Of a stretch of DNA of 64,000 nt, positions 1-8,794 are shown in pieces. The notes below the pieces were generated by a model that was given only the letters and a program-made list of their open reading frames with translations, did no database searches and was not told the origin of the DNA. The DNA is taken from positions 1 through 64,000 of the forward strand of contig JACAET010000031.1 of NCBI GenBank assembly GCA_013388685.1, in the 5' to 3' direction. A program made the position numbers and the translations under genes. Numbering within the stretch: the first letter of the stretch is position 1; each line of letters starts with the position of its first letter. This stretch comes from Chloroflexota bacterium (GTDB lineage Bacteria; Chloroflexota; Anaerolineae; Anaerolineales; Villigracilaceae).

Positions 1-161
1 GGATTGGTTTCTGCTTTCTTGTTCTCATGGCTCGCAATTCTACGGTAAACTCGGTCTTATCTGACCTGCTTTGCAAGCATACTACGTATCCGAAAAGTTA
101 TTTTTCTGTCAGGACTAAGTGGTTGACACACGTTGCATCACAACAACGCTGGAGAAACGCC

Positions 162-551
162 ATGCCATTTCCCGAAAAATTTCAAGACTTGCTCCAACCC
201 GAAACCAAAGCCTACCTCTTCCTGGCAACCATCATGCCCGACGGCTCGCCGCAGGTCACGCCCGTGTGGTTCAACACCGACGGCGAATACATCCTCATCA
301 ACACCAATGAAGGGCGCACCAAAGACCGCAACATGAAAGCCCGCCCCAAAGTCGCAATGGTCATCCAGGACCCTGCCAACCCCTACCGTTACCTCCAGAT
401 CCGCGGAGAAGTGGCGGCTTACACCCGAGATGGCGCCGATGAACACATCAACCAACTCTCCCTCAAATACGACAACAAACCCTGGACCTACCGCCCCGGA
501 CAAAAGCGCATCCTCTACAAAATCAGACCGCTTCACTTTGACTCCCACTGA
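162..551 (+). CDS. PPOX-class F420-dependent oxidoreductase (Rv1155-like)
   Basis: A 129-residue split-barrel flavin/deazaflavin-binding protein of the pyridoxamine-phosphate-oxidase-like superfamily. Visible hallmarks are ATIMPDGSPQVTPVWF near the N-terminus, then NTNEGRTKDRNMKARPKVA, which corresponds to the cofactor phosphate-binding part, and YLQIRGEV. The frame stays open upstream to position 27, but the ATG at 162 follows GGAG at 151-154 and is where family similarity begins. F420 rather than FMN use is inferred from the subfamily and from cofC/cofD 7 kb downstream. The end overlaps the following nitroreductase if that gene starts at the TTG at 538, which suggests translational coupling. 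The substrate is unknown. Confidence 0.82.
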   Translation: MPFPEKFQDLLQPETKAYLFLATIMPDGSPQVTPVWFNTDGEYILINTNEGRTKDRNMKARPKVAMVIQDPANPYRYLQIRGEVAAYTRDGADEHINQLSLKYDNKPWTYRPGQKRILYKIRPLHFDSH

Positions 552-1134
552 CCTGCACCACTTCCTGCGGACACGCCGCTCGATTCGCCGCTTCAAACCG
601 GACCCGGTACCTGATTCGGTCATCTGGAACATTCTCCACACGGCAACCTTCGCCCCCTCCGCTCACAACCTTCAACCCTGGCGGTTTGCCATCGTACCGC
701 CGGCTTCCACCGGCAGAGAGCGCCTCCTCCACGCCCTGACCTCCGCCATGCGCGCAGACATGACCGCCGAGGGCGCGGCGTCAGAGGAGATCGAAGCGCG
801 GGTGACGCGCTCGGTCAAACGTCTGAAAGAGGCGCCCGTTCTCATTCTGCTCTGCCGCGACGAGACCGCCGTCCGCGAACATAAGCCGCAGGACGAGATC
901 ATGTCCATCCAATCGGTTGCGGCGGCAGCGACGTATCTCCTGCTCGCCGCGCACGCCGAGGGCTTGGGCGGCAACTGGATCTGCTGGACCCTCTACGCCC
1001 AGGAAGCGGCGCGTCAGGCATTGGATCTGCCCAAAACATGGCAGCCGCAGGCAATGTTCTTTTTGGGCTATGCAAATGAGGAAGCGAGGGAGAAAAAATT
1101 GAACCCGCTGGAAAGCATCGTAGTGCAAGCCTGA
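538..1134 (+). CDS. Nitroreductase family protein resembling the C-terminal domain of FbiB
   Basis: A flavin-dependent nitroreductase-fold protein of about 198 residues. RRSIRRFKPDPVPDS is the N-terminal FMN phosphate-binding motif, followed by APSAHNLQPWRF. The C-terminal GLGGNWICWTLYAQEAARQ and QPQAMFFLGYANEE segments look like the domain that, fused to the F420 gamma-glutamyl ligase in actinobacterial FbiB, reduces dehydro-F420 intermediates. No ligase domain is present here, so the match is to that domain only. The start is uncertain: TTG at 538 gives the family length and a 14-nt overlap with the upstream F420 enzyme, while the same frame stays open to GTG-type starts near 430. A role in F420 maturation is inferred. 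Confidence 0.72.
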   Translation: MTPTDLHHFLRTRRSIRRFKPDPVPDSVIWNILHTATFAPSAHNLQPWRFAIVPPASTGRERLLHALTSAMRADMTAEGAASEEIEARVTRSVKRLKEAPVLILLCRDETAVREHKPQDEIMSIQSVAAAATYLLLAAHAEGLGGNWICWTLYAQEAARQALDLPKTWQPQAMFFLGYANEEAREKKLNPLESIVVQA

Positions 1135-1189
1135 AACTTGCACATAGACAGGCATTAGACTTTATCCGTAATCAGTAGATCACGAAAAC

Positions 1190-1312
1190 CGCGCGTAGCG
1201 TACGCTCTCTAGCGCACTTTCGGCGTTAGAGAACGCCAATTACGCGCTTTCGTGAAGTACTGGTAATCAGAAAACCGTCCCAAAGGTTTTTCGTGCAACC
1301 TTCGGGACGGTT
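1190..1312. terminator. Structured intergenic region with a convergent-gene terminator hairpin
   Basis: Between two convergent genes. The main hairpin has 16-bp arms at 1273-1288 and 1297-1312 with one mismatch and an 8-nt loop; its core CCTTCGGGA recurs in hairpins near 16.85 and 38.98 kb. Upstream, ggcgtt/aacgcc (1222-1237) forms a smaller hairpin, and CACGAAA/TTTCGTG arms flank it. The placement fits a bidirectional terminator. Confidence 0.6.
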
Positions 1313-1316
1313 ATTT

Positions 1317-1748
1317 CTACGGCATGGCAGTCTCGACAAAGCGTATCATACCGAGTTGAGAGGTCTCGCCGCGCGAGATGAACACGCGAATTTCATTACC
1401 GCCGTTTTCAGCAAGGATGATGAGTGACTGTTCGCCAGCCGGAACATTTTCGAGGCGGAAACTACCGTCTGCGTTTGTACGCACTGTCTGGTCGCTGCCC
1501 AAGATCAACACTTCGCCCTGAAACGGCGCGCCGCTGGAGGTCAACACCACACCCTCTACCGCTCCTTTGCCTGCCACAATACGCGCGCCAGATGTGGTAT
1601 TCAGCAGGCTGAAGAAACCGAGAAACAACACCGACACAGCGAGGACACTAATCAAGAGGCGCATTCTCCGCTTTCCTGCCTCGTTGTCAGAGGGCAGGTC
1701 GGGCAATCCATCTTGAAAGTTTTCCAGAGAGGGGTCTTTTTCAAACAT
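1317..1748 (-). CDS. Membrane-anchored carboxypeptidase-regulatory-like domain protein
   Basis: 143 residues. A charged cytoplasmic N-terminus of about 27 residues is followed by one membrane segment (LLISVLAVSVLFLGFFSLL). The outside part is a single CarboxypepD_reg/transthyretin-like beta-sandwich with the typical run VEGVVLTSSGAPFQGEVL, NADGSFRLENVPAGEQSL. Such domains are usually structural or binding modules without catalytic activity. The ATG at 1748 is chosen over an in-frame one five codons upstream because AGGAGG sits just before it. It is the last gene of a minus-strand group with the lectin-pilin and TadZ-like genes, so an envelope or pilus accessory role is inferred. Confidence 0.6.
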   Translation of the reverse strand: MFEKDPSLENFQDGLPDLPSDNEAGKRRMRLLISVLAVSVLFLGFFSLLNTTSGARIVAGKGAVEGVVLTSSGAPFQGEVLILGSDQTVRTNADGSFRLENVPAGEQSLIILAENGGNEIRVFISRGETSQLGMIRFVETAMP

Positions 1749-1777
1749 GGCTTCCTCCTGCAAATCAATGCCACAGG

Positions 1778-2482
1778 TTAGGGAATAGAAATACCAAAAT
1801 TATCCACACAGACCTGGGAAGAATCCCAGGAACGCAGTCCCGTCCCGCCTTGGGTATAACTGGAGTCCGATGCGGTCAGCACGGGAACGCCGTCTATGTA
1901 GGCGGTAAACTGATTGCCCTGCACTGAAACGGCGACATCCTTCGGTGCGCCATACCAATTGTAGCCTTTCGCGGGAGCCACGGCAAAAGGCGGAAGTTCC
2001 CTGCCGTTCACCCATTTTCGGAAGATGAAAGCGCCGCCGCCATAGCCTGGGTCATATTGAAAGGTGTAGCCGTTGAATTGTCCTTTGTCGTTTAACGTGG
2101 TGCGGAAGAAAACTCCGTAGCCATTGCCTTTCGTCAGATGCGCGCCGGAGACTTGAACGGTATAGTCTTTGGGCTTGAGATCGGCTGAACATTTGTCGAA
2201 GATCATTCCCACCCCCGAAGCGCAGGCAGAGCCGTCCTTCGATTGCCATGCGCCCTGTCCTTTTGTCCAGCCATCCAGCCCGGCGTCAAAATTATCTTCA
2301 CAGGCATATTTCACTGCTGCGCATACATCCTCGCCGGAAAAGATGCGCGCAGTGCGGCAATAGACATCGGAAAGGCGCACCCCGCTCAACTGCAGCGCCA
2401 ACGCTGTACCGACAACCAGCAAGCCAATCAGCAAGACATACTCCACAAGTCCCTGCCCTTTTGAATAGCGCATTGACTTCAT
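1778..2482 (-). CDS. Class III prepilin-like head fused to a lectin-like (LamG/DUF1080-type) domain
   Basis: 234 residues. The N-terminus KGQGLVEYVLLIGLLVVGTA has the Flp/TadE-type prepilin layout: a short basic leader, Gly before the hydrophobic helix, and Glu then Tyr at mature positions near +4/+5. From residue 58 onward the protein is a secreted beta-sandwich (EDNFDAGLDGWTKGQGAW, GNGYGVFFRTTLND, QFNGYTFQYD, VAVSVQGNQFTAYIDGVPV, SYTQGGTGLRSWDSSQVCVDNF). This is the pattern of concanavalin-like DUF1080/LamG glycan-binding folds. AAGGAGA lies 8 nt before the start, and the start overlaps the upstream TadZ-like stop as ATGA. It is probably a pilus-associated or cell-surface carbohydrate-binding pseudopilin; the ligand is unknown. 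Confidence 0.65.
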   Translation of the reverse strand: MKSMRYSKGQGLVEYVLLIGLLVVGTALALQLSGVRLSDVYCRTARIFSGEDVCAAVKYACEDNFDAGLDGWTKGQGAWQSKDGSACASGVGMIFDKCSADLKPKDYTVQVSGAHLTKGNGYGVFFRTTLNDKGQFNGYTFQYDPGYGGGAFIFRKWVNGRELPPFAVAPAKGYNWYGAPKDVAVSVQGNQFTAYIDGVPVLTASDSSYTQGGTGLRSWDSSQVCVDNFGISIP

Positions 2483-3699
2483 GACATCTTCTCCTTTCTC
2501 TTTGCGATTCTTGCCTGAACACGCTGATATCCTTCCCTGGGAGATTTGGGTGCAGTAGATTTGTGAACGGGATGGCTCCAGTGAAACGCCAGATCTTCGA
2601 ACAAAGCAGCAAAGGGGCTTTCAGGTTGGGCATAGGTGACCGGCTTTCCCAGGGTAATCGCCGTTGAAAAGGTGTCGCCGCCGTTGGGGATGACCCCCCG
2701 AATAGGGCGTTTGAGGGATTTTTCGATTTGCGCCCGCGATAAGCCATTGCCTTTGAAAGTCCAGTTCAATACCAGTTCGATTTTCTCCGCAGGATAATCA
2801 AGCTTATCGAAGACGCGCAAAGCAGAACTGGCATTTTGGATGGAAGCTAGTTCGGGCGTCAACAGCAGGGCGATCATATCAGCGGCGTCGAGTGCGGCGA
2901 GGGTGGTGTCTCGAAAGTCATGCGGCAGATCAATGACGATATATTCATATTGTGTTTTCAATACCGCCAAAACGCGATCCACCTGATCTTTGTTCAAATT
3001 CTCTGTCAGTTCCGGTTCACGCGAAGTTGCCAGCACATCCAAACCAGATGGGTGACGAAGCATTACACGGCGAATGATGTCTGTTTCTATCTCTGGGGCA
3101 GGAATGGGCGCCAGATCTGCCCAACTGTTGCGCAGAGGCACATCCAGCATCAAAGCGGATTGTCCGCTGGTTAATGAAAGATCTATCAGGGCAGTTTTGT
3201 GTTCCCAAATCTGCGTGAGCCCTGCCGCCAGGTTGATAGCCACGGTGGAGACGCCACACCCGCCGCGCAAAGAAAAAACGGCGATGGTACGGTTATCGGT
3301 TTTGGAAGTGGAAGGCTCAAGAATTGTGGATGAACGCCGCAACAACGCCTTCACCCGTGCAACAAATTCAGCAGGTTCCAGTGGCTTGGGAATGAAATCG
3401 TCTGCGCCCGCATCGTATGCTTGCAAACGATCGTCGAGTTCCTTCAGACCGGTCAAAATGATGATTGGAATTCTGGCAGTTTCAGGAGAACGCCGTAACC
3501 GGCGGCAAAGCTCGAATCCGTCCATATCCGGCATCAGGACGTCGAGAACCGCAAGAGCCGGCATGGAGGTTTTTACGAGATTAAGCGCTTCTTCGCCGCT
3601 GCCTGCCGCGAGGAGGTTAAAACCAGCCGATTTTAATACCCCTGTAGTGATCTTAAGGCTCAACGGGTCATCGTCAACAACGAGAATATCAATGCTCAT
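2479..3699 (-). CDS. Receiver-TadZ/CpaE-like pilus assembly ATPase
   Basis: 406 residues. Residues 1-122 form a response-regulator receiver (ILVVDDD, phospho-acceptor D53 in VLDVLMPDMDG, K in FIPKPLEP). Residues about 138-375 form a MinD/ParA-type P-loop domain like CpaE/TadZ, which places Tad pili in the cell. Its Walker A is degenerate: FSLRGGCGVST lacks both the signature lysine (Arg instead) and the P-loop lysine (Val instead), so weak or absent ATP hydrolysis is possible. An unusual REC domain is known in CpaE proteins, but here the aspartate is intact. GGGAG precedes the ATG. The gene is divergent from the histidine kinase and overlaps the pilin-like gene by 4 bp. No tadA/B/C is nearby. 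Confidence 0.78.
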   Translation of the reverse strand: MSIDILVVDDDPLSLKITTGVLKSAGFNLLAAGSGEEALNLVKTSMPALAVLDVLMPDMDGFELCRRLRRSPETARIPIIILTGLKELDDRLQAYDAGADDFIPKPLEPAEFVARVKALLRRSSTILEPSTSKTDNRTIAVFSLRGGCGVSTVAINLAAGLTQIWEHKTALIDLSLTSGQSALMLDVPLRNSWADLAPIPAPEIETDIIRRVMLRHPSGLDVLATSREPELTENLNKDQVDRVLAVLKTQYEYIVIDLPHDFRDTTLAALDAADMIALLLTPELASIQNASSALRVFDKLDYPAEKIELVLNWTFKGNGLSRAQIEKSLKRPIRGVIPNGGDTFSTAITLGKPVTYAQPESPFAALFEDLAFHWSHPVHKSTAPKSPREGYQRVQARIAKRKEKMS

Positions 3700-3842
3700 A
3701 ATTTTTCTCCCGAAATATCAGCCTTATTGTTATAAGGTTCAGCGCAGAGCAGGCTGTTTTCAGTATAACATGCCACTACCAATTGTGCCTTTCAGCGGAA
3801 TTACAATTTACAAAAGCCAGGGCAAAAACCAAAAGGACGCCG

Positions 3843-3848
3843 TATAAT
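3843..3848 (+). promoter_or_regulatory. Candidate -10 element upstream of the hybrid kinase
   Basis: A perfect TATAAT 45 bp before the kinase ATG. No convincing -35 is visible at the usual spacing, so the call rests on the hexamer and its position in the divergent intergenic region. Confidence 0.35.
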
Positions 3849-3892
3849 GAAAATAATCAGCCTGAATTCAGCAAAAGCCCGGCACGGAGTAA

Positions 3893-6685
3893 ATGATAAA
3901 GAATATATTTCAATTCCCCTGGCGCAGCAGGCACAAAATGCTCTATTTGTGGTTGGGCGTAGTGTTGGGCATTTTACCCCCAGTACTTGCCGTCCTAACG
4001 GAACTCTACCTTCAGAAATTACCCCTTTCACTGTGGGCGATAAACTATGCTTTCAGGAAAAACCCGATTTTATGGGTTTTCAACCTGGGTCCGCTGGTGT
4101 TGGGAATAACGGGCTACTTCCTCGGCAAGCAGCAAGACCAGATGGCGCAACTAGCCGCCTCGCTCGAACAACAAGTGGCGCAGCGCACGAAGGAGCTTCA
4201 ACAATCGGAGCAGGTTCAGGGAATTTTGAACAGCCTGTTGCGCCTCTCACTGGAAGACCTTTCGCTGGATGAAACGCTCAAACAGGCGCTGGAACGCATT
4301 CTCAGCATTCCCTGGCTGCCAACTGAACCGAAAGGCGGAATCTTCCTCACCGCCGAAAATGATCCAGGCGCCTTAATATTGCGCGCCTCGCATAACATGG
4401 CGGCGCCGCTGCTTAAGTCTTGTGCGCGCGTGCCGTTTGGTGTTTGTTTGTGCGGGAAGGTAGCGCAATCCCGCAAAATCCTTTTTACTGATTGTGTGGA
4501 TGCACGACATGAAATTCATTACGAAGGCATGCAGCCGCACGGTCATTACAATGTTCCTATCGTTCATCGTGAAAAAGTGTTGGGGGTGCTGGTACTGTAC
4601 GTACCGGAGGGACACCGCCCCGAGCCGTACGAACAAGAGGCGCTGCAGGCTATCGCAAATACCATGGCTGGCATGATTATTGCACGGCAAGCCGAGGAAG
4701 AAAACACCCGTCAGAAAATGTTCTTTGAAGCGCTCGTACAAACCAGCCCGGTTGCGGTTGTGGTCATGTCGAACGATCAGACCATCCAATCCTGCAATGA
4801 AGCGTTTTTGACTCTCTTTGAATATACGCGCGAAGAATGCGTCGGGCAAAATCTCGACCGTCTGATTGTCTCGCCTGAAGCCCAGGAGCAGGCGCAGCAA
4901 TATTCCCTGCAGGCGCTGGAGGGGAAACTAATCAGCCAAACTGCTCAACGCCGCTCGAAAAACGGGCGGAGCATTGATGTAAAGATTTCTGCCGCTCCGG
5001 TACGCATCGAGGGAGAAATGGTGGGCGTGATCGCCATCTATCACGACATCACCGAATTATTGAAAGCCAAACGCGAAGCGGAAGAGGCGGCAAAGGCGAA
5101 AGCCGACTTCCTTGCCAATATGAGTCATGAAATCCGCACGCCGCTCAATGCCATTATCGGCATGACCAGCCTGCTGCTCGACACACGGCTCGACGATGAA
5201 CAGGCAAACTTTGTCGAGACCATCCGCAACAGCGGGGACACGCTGCTGGCTGTCATCAACGACATTCTGGATTTTTCCAAAATCGAAGCCGGCAAAATGA
5301 CAGTGGAAAAAGTTCCCTTCAACCTGACGTACTGCATTGAATCAGCGCTGGACCTGGTGGCTGCCAGAGCCTTCGAGAAACGGCTCGAACTGGCTTACTT
5401 CTTGCAGGAAAATATGCCAGTTAAATTCCAGGGAGACATAACGCGCCTTCGACAGGTCTTAGTGAATTTATTGGGCAATGCCGTCAAGTTCACGCATGAA
5501 GGAGAGATCACTGTCTCGGTGACAGTCGAAGCCGTGCAGGGCACGCTGCATACGCTGCACTTTCAAGTGCGCGATACTGGCATTGGCATTCCGCAGGACA
5601 AGCTGCATCGCCTGTTCGAGGCTTTTTCACAAGCAGATACCTCCACCACCCGCAAATTTGGCGGCACCGGCCTGGGGCTTGCCATCAGCAAGCGGCTGGT
5701 CGAACTCATGGGCGGAACAATCTGGGTAGAAAGCGAAGAAGGCAAGGGGTCCACATTTCATTTCACCATCCAAGCAGAGCTTGCCAGTGGAACCGCCTCT
5801 CTCTCCCCGCGCCAGGCTCAACCGTCTCTCTCGAACCGCCGCCTGCTGGTTGTGGACGATAATGCAACAAACCGCTTGATTCTCCAAAAACACGCCTCCA
5901 GTTGGGGCATGTCGGTATCTACAGCAGCCTCGGGGGAAGAAGCGCTTCAACGTCTTGGAGAGGAACGCTTCGATTTGATGATCCTCGATATGCAAATGCC
6001 GGAAATGGATGGTTTAACGCTGGCGCAGGAAATTCGCAAGCGCCCCTCTGCTGCTCAAACACCGCTCATTATGCTCACTTCGCTAGGACGAAAACCCGAA
6101 GGCGCAGAAAACCTGGGGTTCAGTGCTTTCCTTTCAAAACCGATCAAGCCCTCTCAATTGTATAATTCAGTTTGTGAAGCACTGGCAGAGCGCTCCAGCC
6201 TGGAACCTGCCACTGCGCCAAAACCACCGCTGTTTGACGCGACGCTGGGAGACCGTCATCCCTTGCGCCTTCTGATTGCTGAAGATAATCTCATCAATCA
6301 GAAGGTGGTAATCGGTTTGTTGAAAAAGCTTGGTTATCGCGCCGATGTTGTGGCAAACGGGCTGGAAGCGCTGGAAGCCCTGCGCCGCCAGGAATATGAT
6401 CTTATTTTGATGGATGCACAAATGCCTGAAATGGACGGAGAACAAGCCGCACGTATCATCATCGAGAGATACCCACCCGGCAAACGCCCGCGCCTGGCAG
6501 CCGTGACCGCCAACGCACTGGAAGGCGATCGCGAGCGGTTTCTTTCCCTAGGATTCGACGACTATATCAGCAAGCCGATTCAAGTAGAAGACTTGATTCG
6601 CGTTTTGAAGAATACCGTGCCGCTGCCGCGCAAAACCACCCGTCCCCTGCGCCTGGACAGCGAGACCACCCCATCAGGAGACTGA
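3893..6685 (+). CDS. Membrane hybrid sensor histidine kinase (GAF-PAS-HisKA-HATPase-REC-REC)
   Basis: 930 residues. Two N-terminal membrane segments (about 17-37 and 59-77) are followed by a short coiled coil, a GAF domain (about 110-265), a PAS domain (about 275-395), HisKA with H412 in [11 protein letters not shown], HATPase_c with N box [14 protein letters not shown] (about 525) and G1 box DTGIGIP (about 562), and two receivers with D699 and D841. Both receivers end in the usual Lys-Pro signature ([16 protein letters not shown]). GGAG precedes ATG 3893. The Hpt gene follows after 1 bp, completing a His-Asp-His-Asp relay. The output is not obvious; the divergent receiver-TadZ gene is a possible acceptor. 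Confidence 0.88.
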   Translation: MIKNIFQFPWRSRHKMLYLWLGVVLGILPPVLAVLTELYLQKLPLSLWAINYAFRKNPILWVFNLGPLVLGITGYFLGKQQDQMAQLAASLEQQVAQRTKELQQSEQVQGILNSLLRLSLEDLSLDETLKQALERILSIPWLPTEPKGGIFLTAENDPGALILRASHNMAAPLLKSCARVPFGVCLCGKVAQSRKILFTDCVDARHEIHYEGMQPHGHYNVPIVHREKVLGVLVLYVPEGHRPEPYEQEALQAIANTMAGMIIARQAEEENTRQKMFFEALVQTSPVAVVVMSNDQTIQSCNEAFLTLFEYTREECVGQNLDRLIVSPEAQEQAQQYSLQALEGKLISQTAQRRSKNGRSIDVKISAAPVRIEGEMVGVIAIYHDITELLKAKREAEEAAKAKADFLANMSHEIRTPLNAIIGMTSLLLDTRLDDEQANFVETIRNSGDTLLAVINDILDFSKIEAGKMTVEKVPFNLTYCIESALDLVAARAFEKRLELAYFLQENMPVKFQGDITRLRQVLVNLLGNAVKFTHEGEITVSVTVEAVQGTLHTLHFQVRDTGIGIPQDKLHRLFEAFSQADTSTTRKFGGTGLGLAISKRLVELMGGTIWVESEEGKGSTFHFTIQAELASGTASLSPRQAQPSLSNRRLLVVDDNATNRLILQKHASSWGMSVSTAASGEEALQRLGEERFDLMILDMQMPEMDGLTLAQEIRKRPSAAQTPLIMLTSLGRKPEGAENLGFSAFLSKPIKPSQLYNSVCEALAERSSLEPATAPKPPLFDATLGDRHPLRLLIAEDNLINQKVVIGLLKKLGYRADVVANGLEALEALRRQEYDLILMDAQMPEMDGEQAARIIIERYPPGKRPRLAAVTANALEGDRERFLSLGFDDYISKPIQVEDLIRVLKNTVPLPRKTTRPLRLDSETTPSGD

Positions 6686-6686
6686 C

Positions 6687-7034
6687 ATGCCTTTAGATCA
6701 TTCTGCGTTGGAAAAATATCGTGAGTTCATGGGGGAAGATGCCGATGCATTTATCGCCGATCTGGTGCAGACCTTTCTGACAAGCGCTCCCAAAGCCTTG
6801 GAAGAAATGAAAACTTTACTCGCCAGCGAAAAACGAGCGGAGTTTGTGCGAGCCGCGCACACACTTAAATCCAATTCGGCGACGGTTGGCGCAAACGAGT
6901 TGCGTCAGTTGTGCGAAATGATGGAGCGGCAGGGTAATACAGTAGACGCCGCTGCGCTGGGCACTTTGCTTGCACAGGCGGTTCAGGAATATCAACAAGC
7001 ACAAAATGATTTGAAGGCTCTGCTGGGAAAATAG
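6687..7034 (+). CDS. Histidine phosphotransfer (Hpt) protein
   Basis: 115 residues, a single four-helix Hpt domain. The phosphorylatable histidine is H58 in AAHTLKSNSATVGA, matching the family consensus HxLKGxSxxxGA. It begins one base after the stop of the hybrid kinase, so the two are co-translated and this is very likely the partner that shuttles phosphate from its receivers to a downstream regulator. No DNA-binding regulator is adjacent. Confidence 0.85.
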   Translation: MPLDHSALEKYREFMGEDADAFIADLVQTFLTSAPKALEEMKTLLASEKRAEFVRAAHTLKSNSATVGANELRQLCEMMERQGNTVDAAALGTLLAQAVQEYQQAQNDLKALLGK

Positions 7035-7061
7035 AAAATAAGAGGAAAGCCTTATATCACC

Positions 7062-7979
7062 ATGCGAATCACTGCTCTGGCGGGGGGCGTTGGCGGCGCA
7101 AAACTGGCGCATGGCCTTGCCCAAATCCTACTGCCTGAAAACCTGACCATCATCGTCAACACGGGCGATGATTTCGAACATCTTGGTCTCTACATCTGTC
7201 CCGACCTCGACACGGTCTGTTATACATTGGCGGGAATGGCAAACCCTGAAACAGGCTGGGGGCGCGCCGGCGAAACGTGGAACGCCATGACGAATCTCAA
7301 ACGCCTCGGGGCGCCCGATTGGTTCAATCTCGGCGACAGCGACCTTGCTACACACATCGAGCGGACCCGGCGGCTTAAGGAGGGGCAAACGCTTTCGCAA
7401 ATCATGCGCGATTTTTGCAAAGCGTGGGGGGTAAAGCACGCTGTTCTACCGATGAGCGATCAGCCTGTGCGCACCATCGTTGAGACGGAGGAGGGCGATT
7501 TGCCGTTTCAAGAGTATTTTGTCCATCGCAGATGCGAGCCGAGAGTCCAGGGCTTCAGATTTGAAGGGGTTGGGGCGGCAGAACCAGCCTGCGGGGCGTA
7601 TGAGGCGCTCCAGTCGGCTGAGGCGGTCATCATTTGCCCATCGAATCCGTGGGTGAGCATTGATCCTATCCTGCGGGTCATTGGTGAAATTGATAAGCCC
7701 GTCTTTGCCGTTTCTCCTATCATCGGCGGGCAAACGGTGAAAGGACCGGCGGCAAAGATGTATCGCGAACTGGGCATTGAACCCTCGGCGCTGGCGGTTG
7801 CAAAACACTACCGCAGTTTGCTAACAGGTTTTGTGATGGATAGCGTGGACGCGCAACTAGCCGAAGAGGTACAGGGTTTGAATATGCGTGTTTTCGTAAC
7901 CAATACGCTGATGAAAAGTCTTGATGATAGAATGCAATTGGCAAAGGAAGTCGTGCGTTTTATAGGAGAGGCGATATGA
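7062..7979 (+). CDS. cofD: 2-phospho-L-lactate transferase (CofD/FbiA)
   Basis: 305 residues. CofD joins the lactyl (or phosphoenolpyruvyl) phosphate donor made by CofC to the deazaflavin Fo, giving F420-0 or dehydro-F420-0. The nucleotide-binding start AGGVGGAKLAHGL, the NTGDDFEHLGLYICPDLDTV motif that contacts Fo and metal, and PSNPWVSIDPIL near residue 210 are all as in the family. Length is normal. The stop overlaps the cofC start as ATGA, forming a tight cofDC pair. Together with an F420-type PPOX upstream and a luciferase-like enzyme downstream it shows the organism uses F420. The Fo synthase (cofG/H or fbiC) and the glutamate ligase cofE are not in this window. Confidence 0.93.
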   Translation: MRITALAGGVGGAKLAHGLAQILLPENLTIIVNTGDDFEHLGLYICPDLDTVCYTLAGMANPETGWGRAGETWNAMTNLKRLGAPDWFNLGDSDLATHIERTRRLKEGQTLSQIMRDFCKAWGVKHAVLPMSDQPVRTIVETEEGDLPFQEYFVHRRCEPRVQGFRFEGVGAAEPACGAYEALQSAEAVIICPSNPWVSIDPILRVIGEIDKPVFAVSPIIGGQTVKGPAAKMYRELGIEPSALAVAKHYRSLLTGFVMDSVDAQLAEEVQGLNMRVFVTNTLMKSLDDRMQLAKEVVRFIGEAI

Positions 7980-8587
7980 CACTTTGGGCGATTGTGCCTG
8001 TCAAGCCGTTGCGCCGCGGGAAGTCGCGCCTGGCCGGGACGTTATCGGAAGACGAACGGGCGGAATTGAATCAATCTTTGTTGCAACACACCCTGAACAC
8101 ATTGAAAGAGGTCAAGGAATTGGAGCAAGTGCTGGTCATCAGCCGCGATCCGCATGCTCTGGCGGTAGCCCGTCAGCATGGCGCGCGCACGGTGCGCGAG
8201 GACGGTCAGCCCGAACTGAACACGGCGCTTGCCCGCGCAACGGTTGTGGCGCAAATCCATGCCACGCGCGGGGTGTTGATCCTGCCCGCCGACCTGCCTT
8301 TGATTTCGCGCGAGGATGTGCTAACATTGATAGGAAAGGCAGTCGAGCCGCCGGTGGTGGTCATCGCGCCAGACAGGCACGGCAAGGGGACGAATGCGCT
8401 GTTGATTTCGCCTTCGAGCTTGATCGAGTACGATTTCGGCGAAAATTCCTTCCAGCGGCATTGCGAACAGGCGAAACGGGCGGGCGCTCGGCTCGAAATT
8501 GTGGACTTGCCGTCTCTTGGCTTGGATCTCGACCTGCCTGAGGACCTTGAAATCGTTCGGGAGCTCGAAAAGACCCTTACGTTTTGA
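7976..8587 (+). CDS. cofC: 2-phospho-L-lactate guanylyltransferase (CofC/FbiD)
   Basis: 203 residues. CofC uses GTP to activate 2-phospholactate or phosphoenolpyruvate for F420 side-chain synthesis. The N-terminus IVPVKPLRRGKSRLAG is the nucleotidyltransferase signature; LILPADLPLIS carries the metal-binding Asp; DRHGKGTNALL and FGENSFQRHCEQA match the substrate-binding part. The start overlaps the end of cofD by 4 bp. Which 3-carbon donor is used cannot be told from sequence. Confidence 0.9.
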   Translation: MTLWAIVPVKPLRRGKSRLAGTLSEDERAELNQSLLQHTLNTLKEVKELEQVLVISRDPHALAVARQHGARTVREDGQPELNTALARATVVAQIHATRGVLILPADLPLISREDVLTLIGKAVEPPVVVIAPDRHGKGTNALLISPSSLIEYDFGENSFQRHCEQAKRAGARLEIVDLPSLGLDLDLPEDLEIVRELEKTLTF

Positions 8588-8794
8588 TGCGGATTGCAAA
8601 TCGAAAACTTTCACAAGCAGCCGGTCAAAAATCATCAGGCACGCAGGGGATGTTCTCCCCTGGCGCTTGCCCGCCATCGCGAAGCATCCCCGACGCGGAG
8701 CGGGAGGGCAAGTGTAACGCCTCCGTCGGCGCAAGAGAACGCCGACTATCCTCATGGGTTTTTAAAAACATATCCAATTCAACAAGGAGATGCC
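8588..8794. other. Structured leader between cofC and the F420 oxidoreductase
   Basis: About 200 bp with several inverted repeats: AGGGGA/TCCCCT, and GTCGGCG (8725-8731) with CGCCGAC (8740-8746). The latter resembles the small hairpin near 1222-1237, including the AGAGAACGCC string. The region is open in one frame upstream of the real start, but that part shows no domain. It could be a terminator for cofDC plus a leader for the next gene. Confidence 0.4.

Noticed and set aside
123..128. Perfect -35 hexamer TTGACA upstream of the PPOX gene
   Set aside because: The proper position for a -10 holds ACGCTG, so no promoter can be supported.
138..641. Minus-strand open frame over the F420 PPOX gene
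   Set aside because: Shadow of the plus-strand gene, which has recognisable motifs and a ribosome site.
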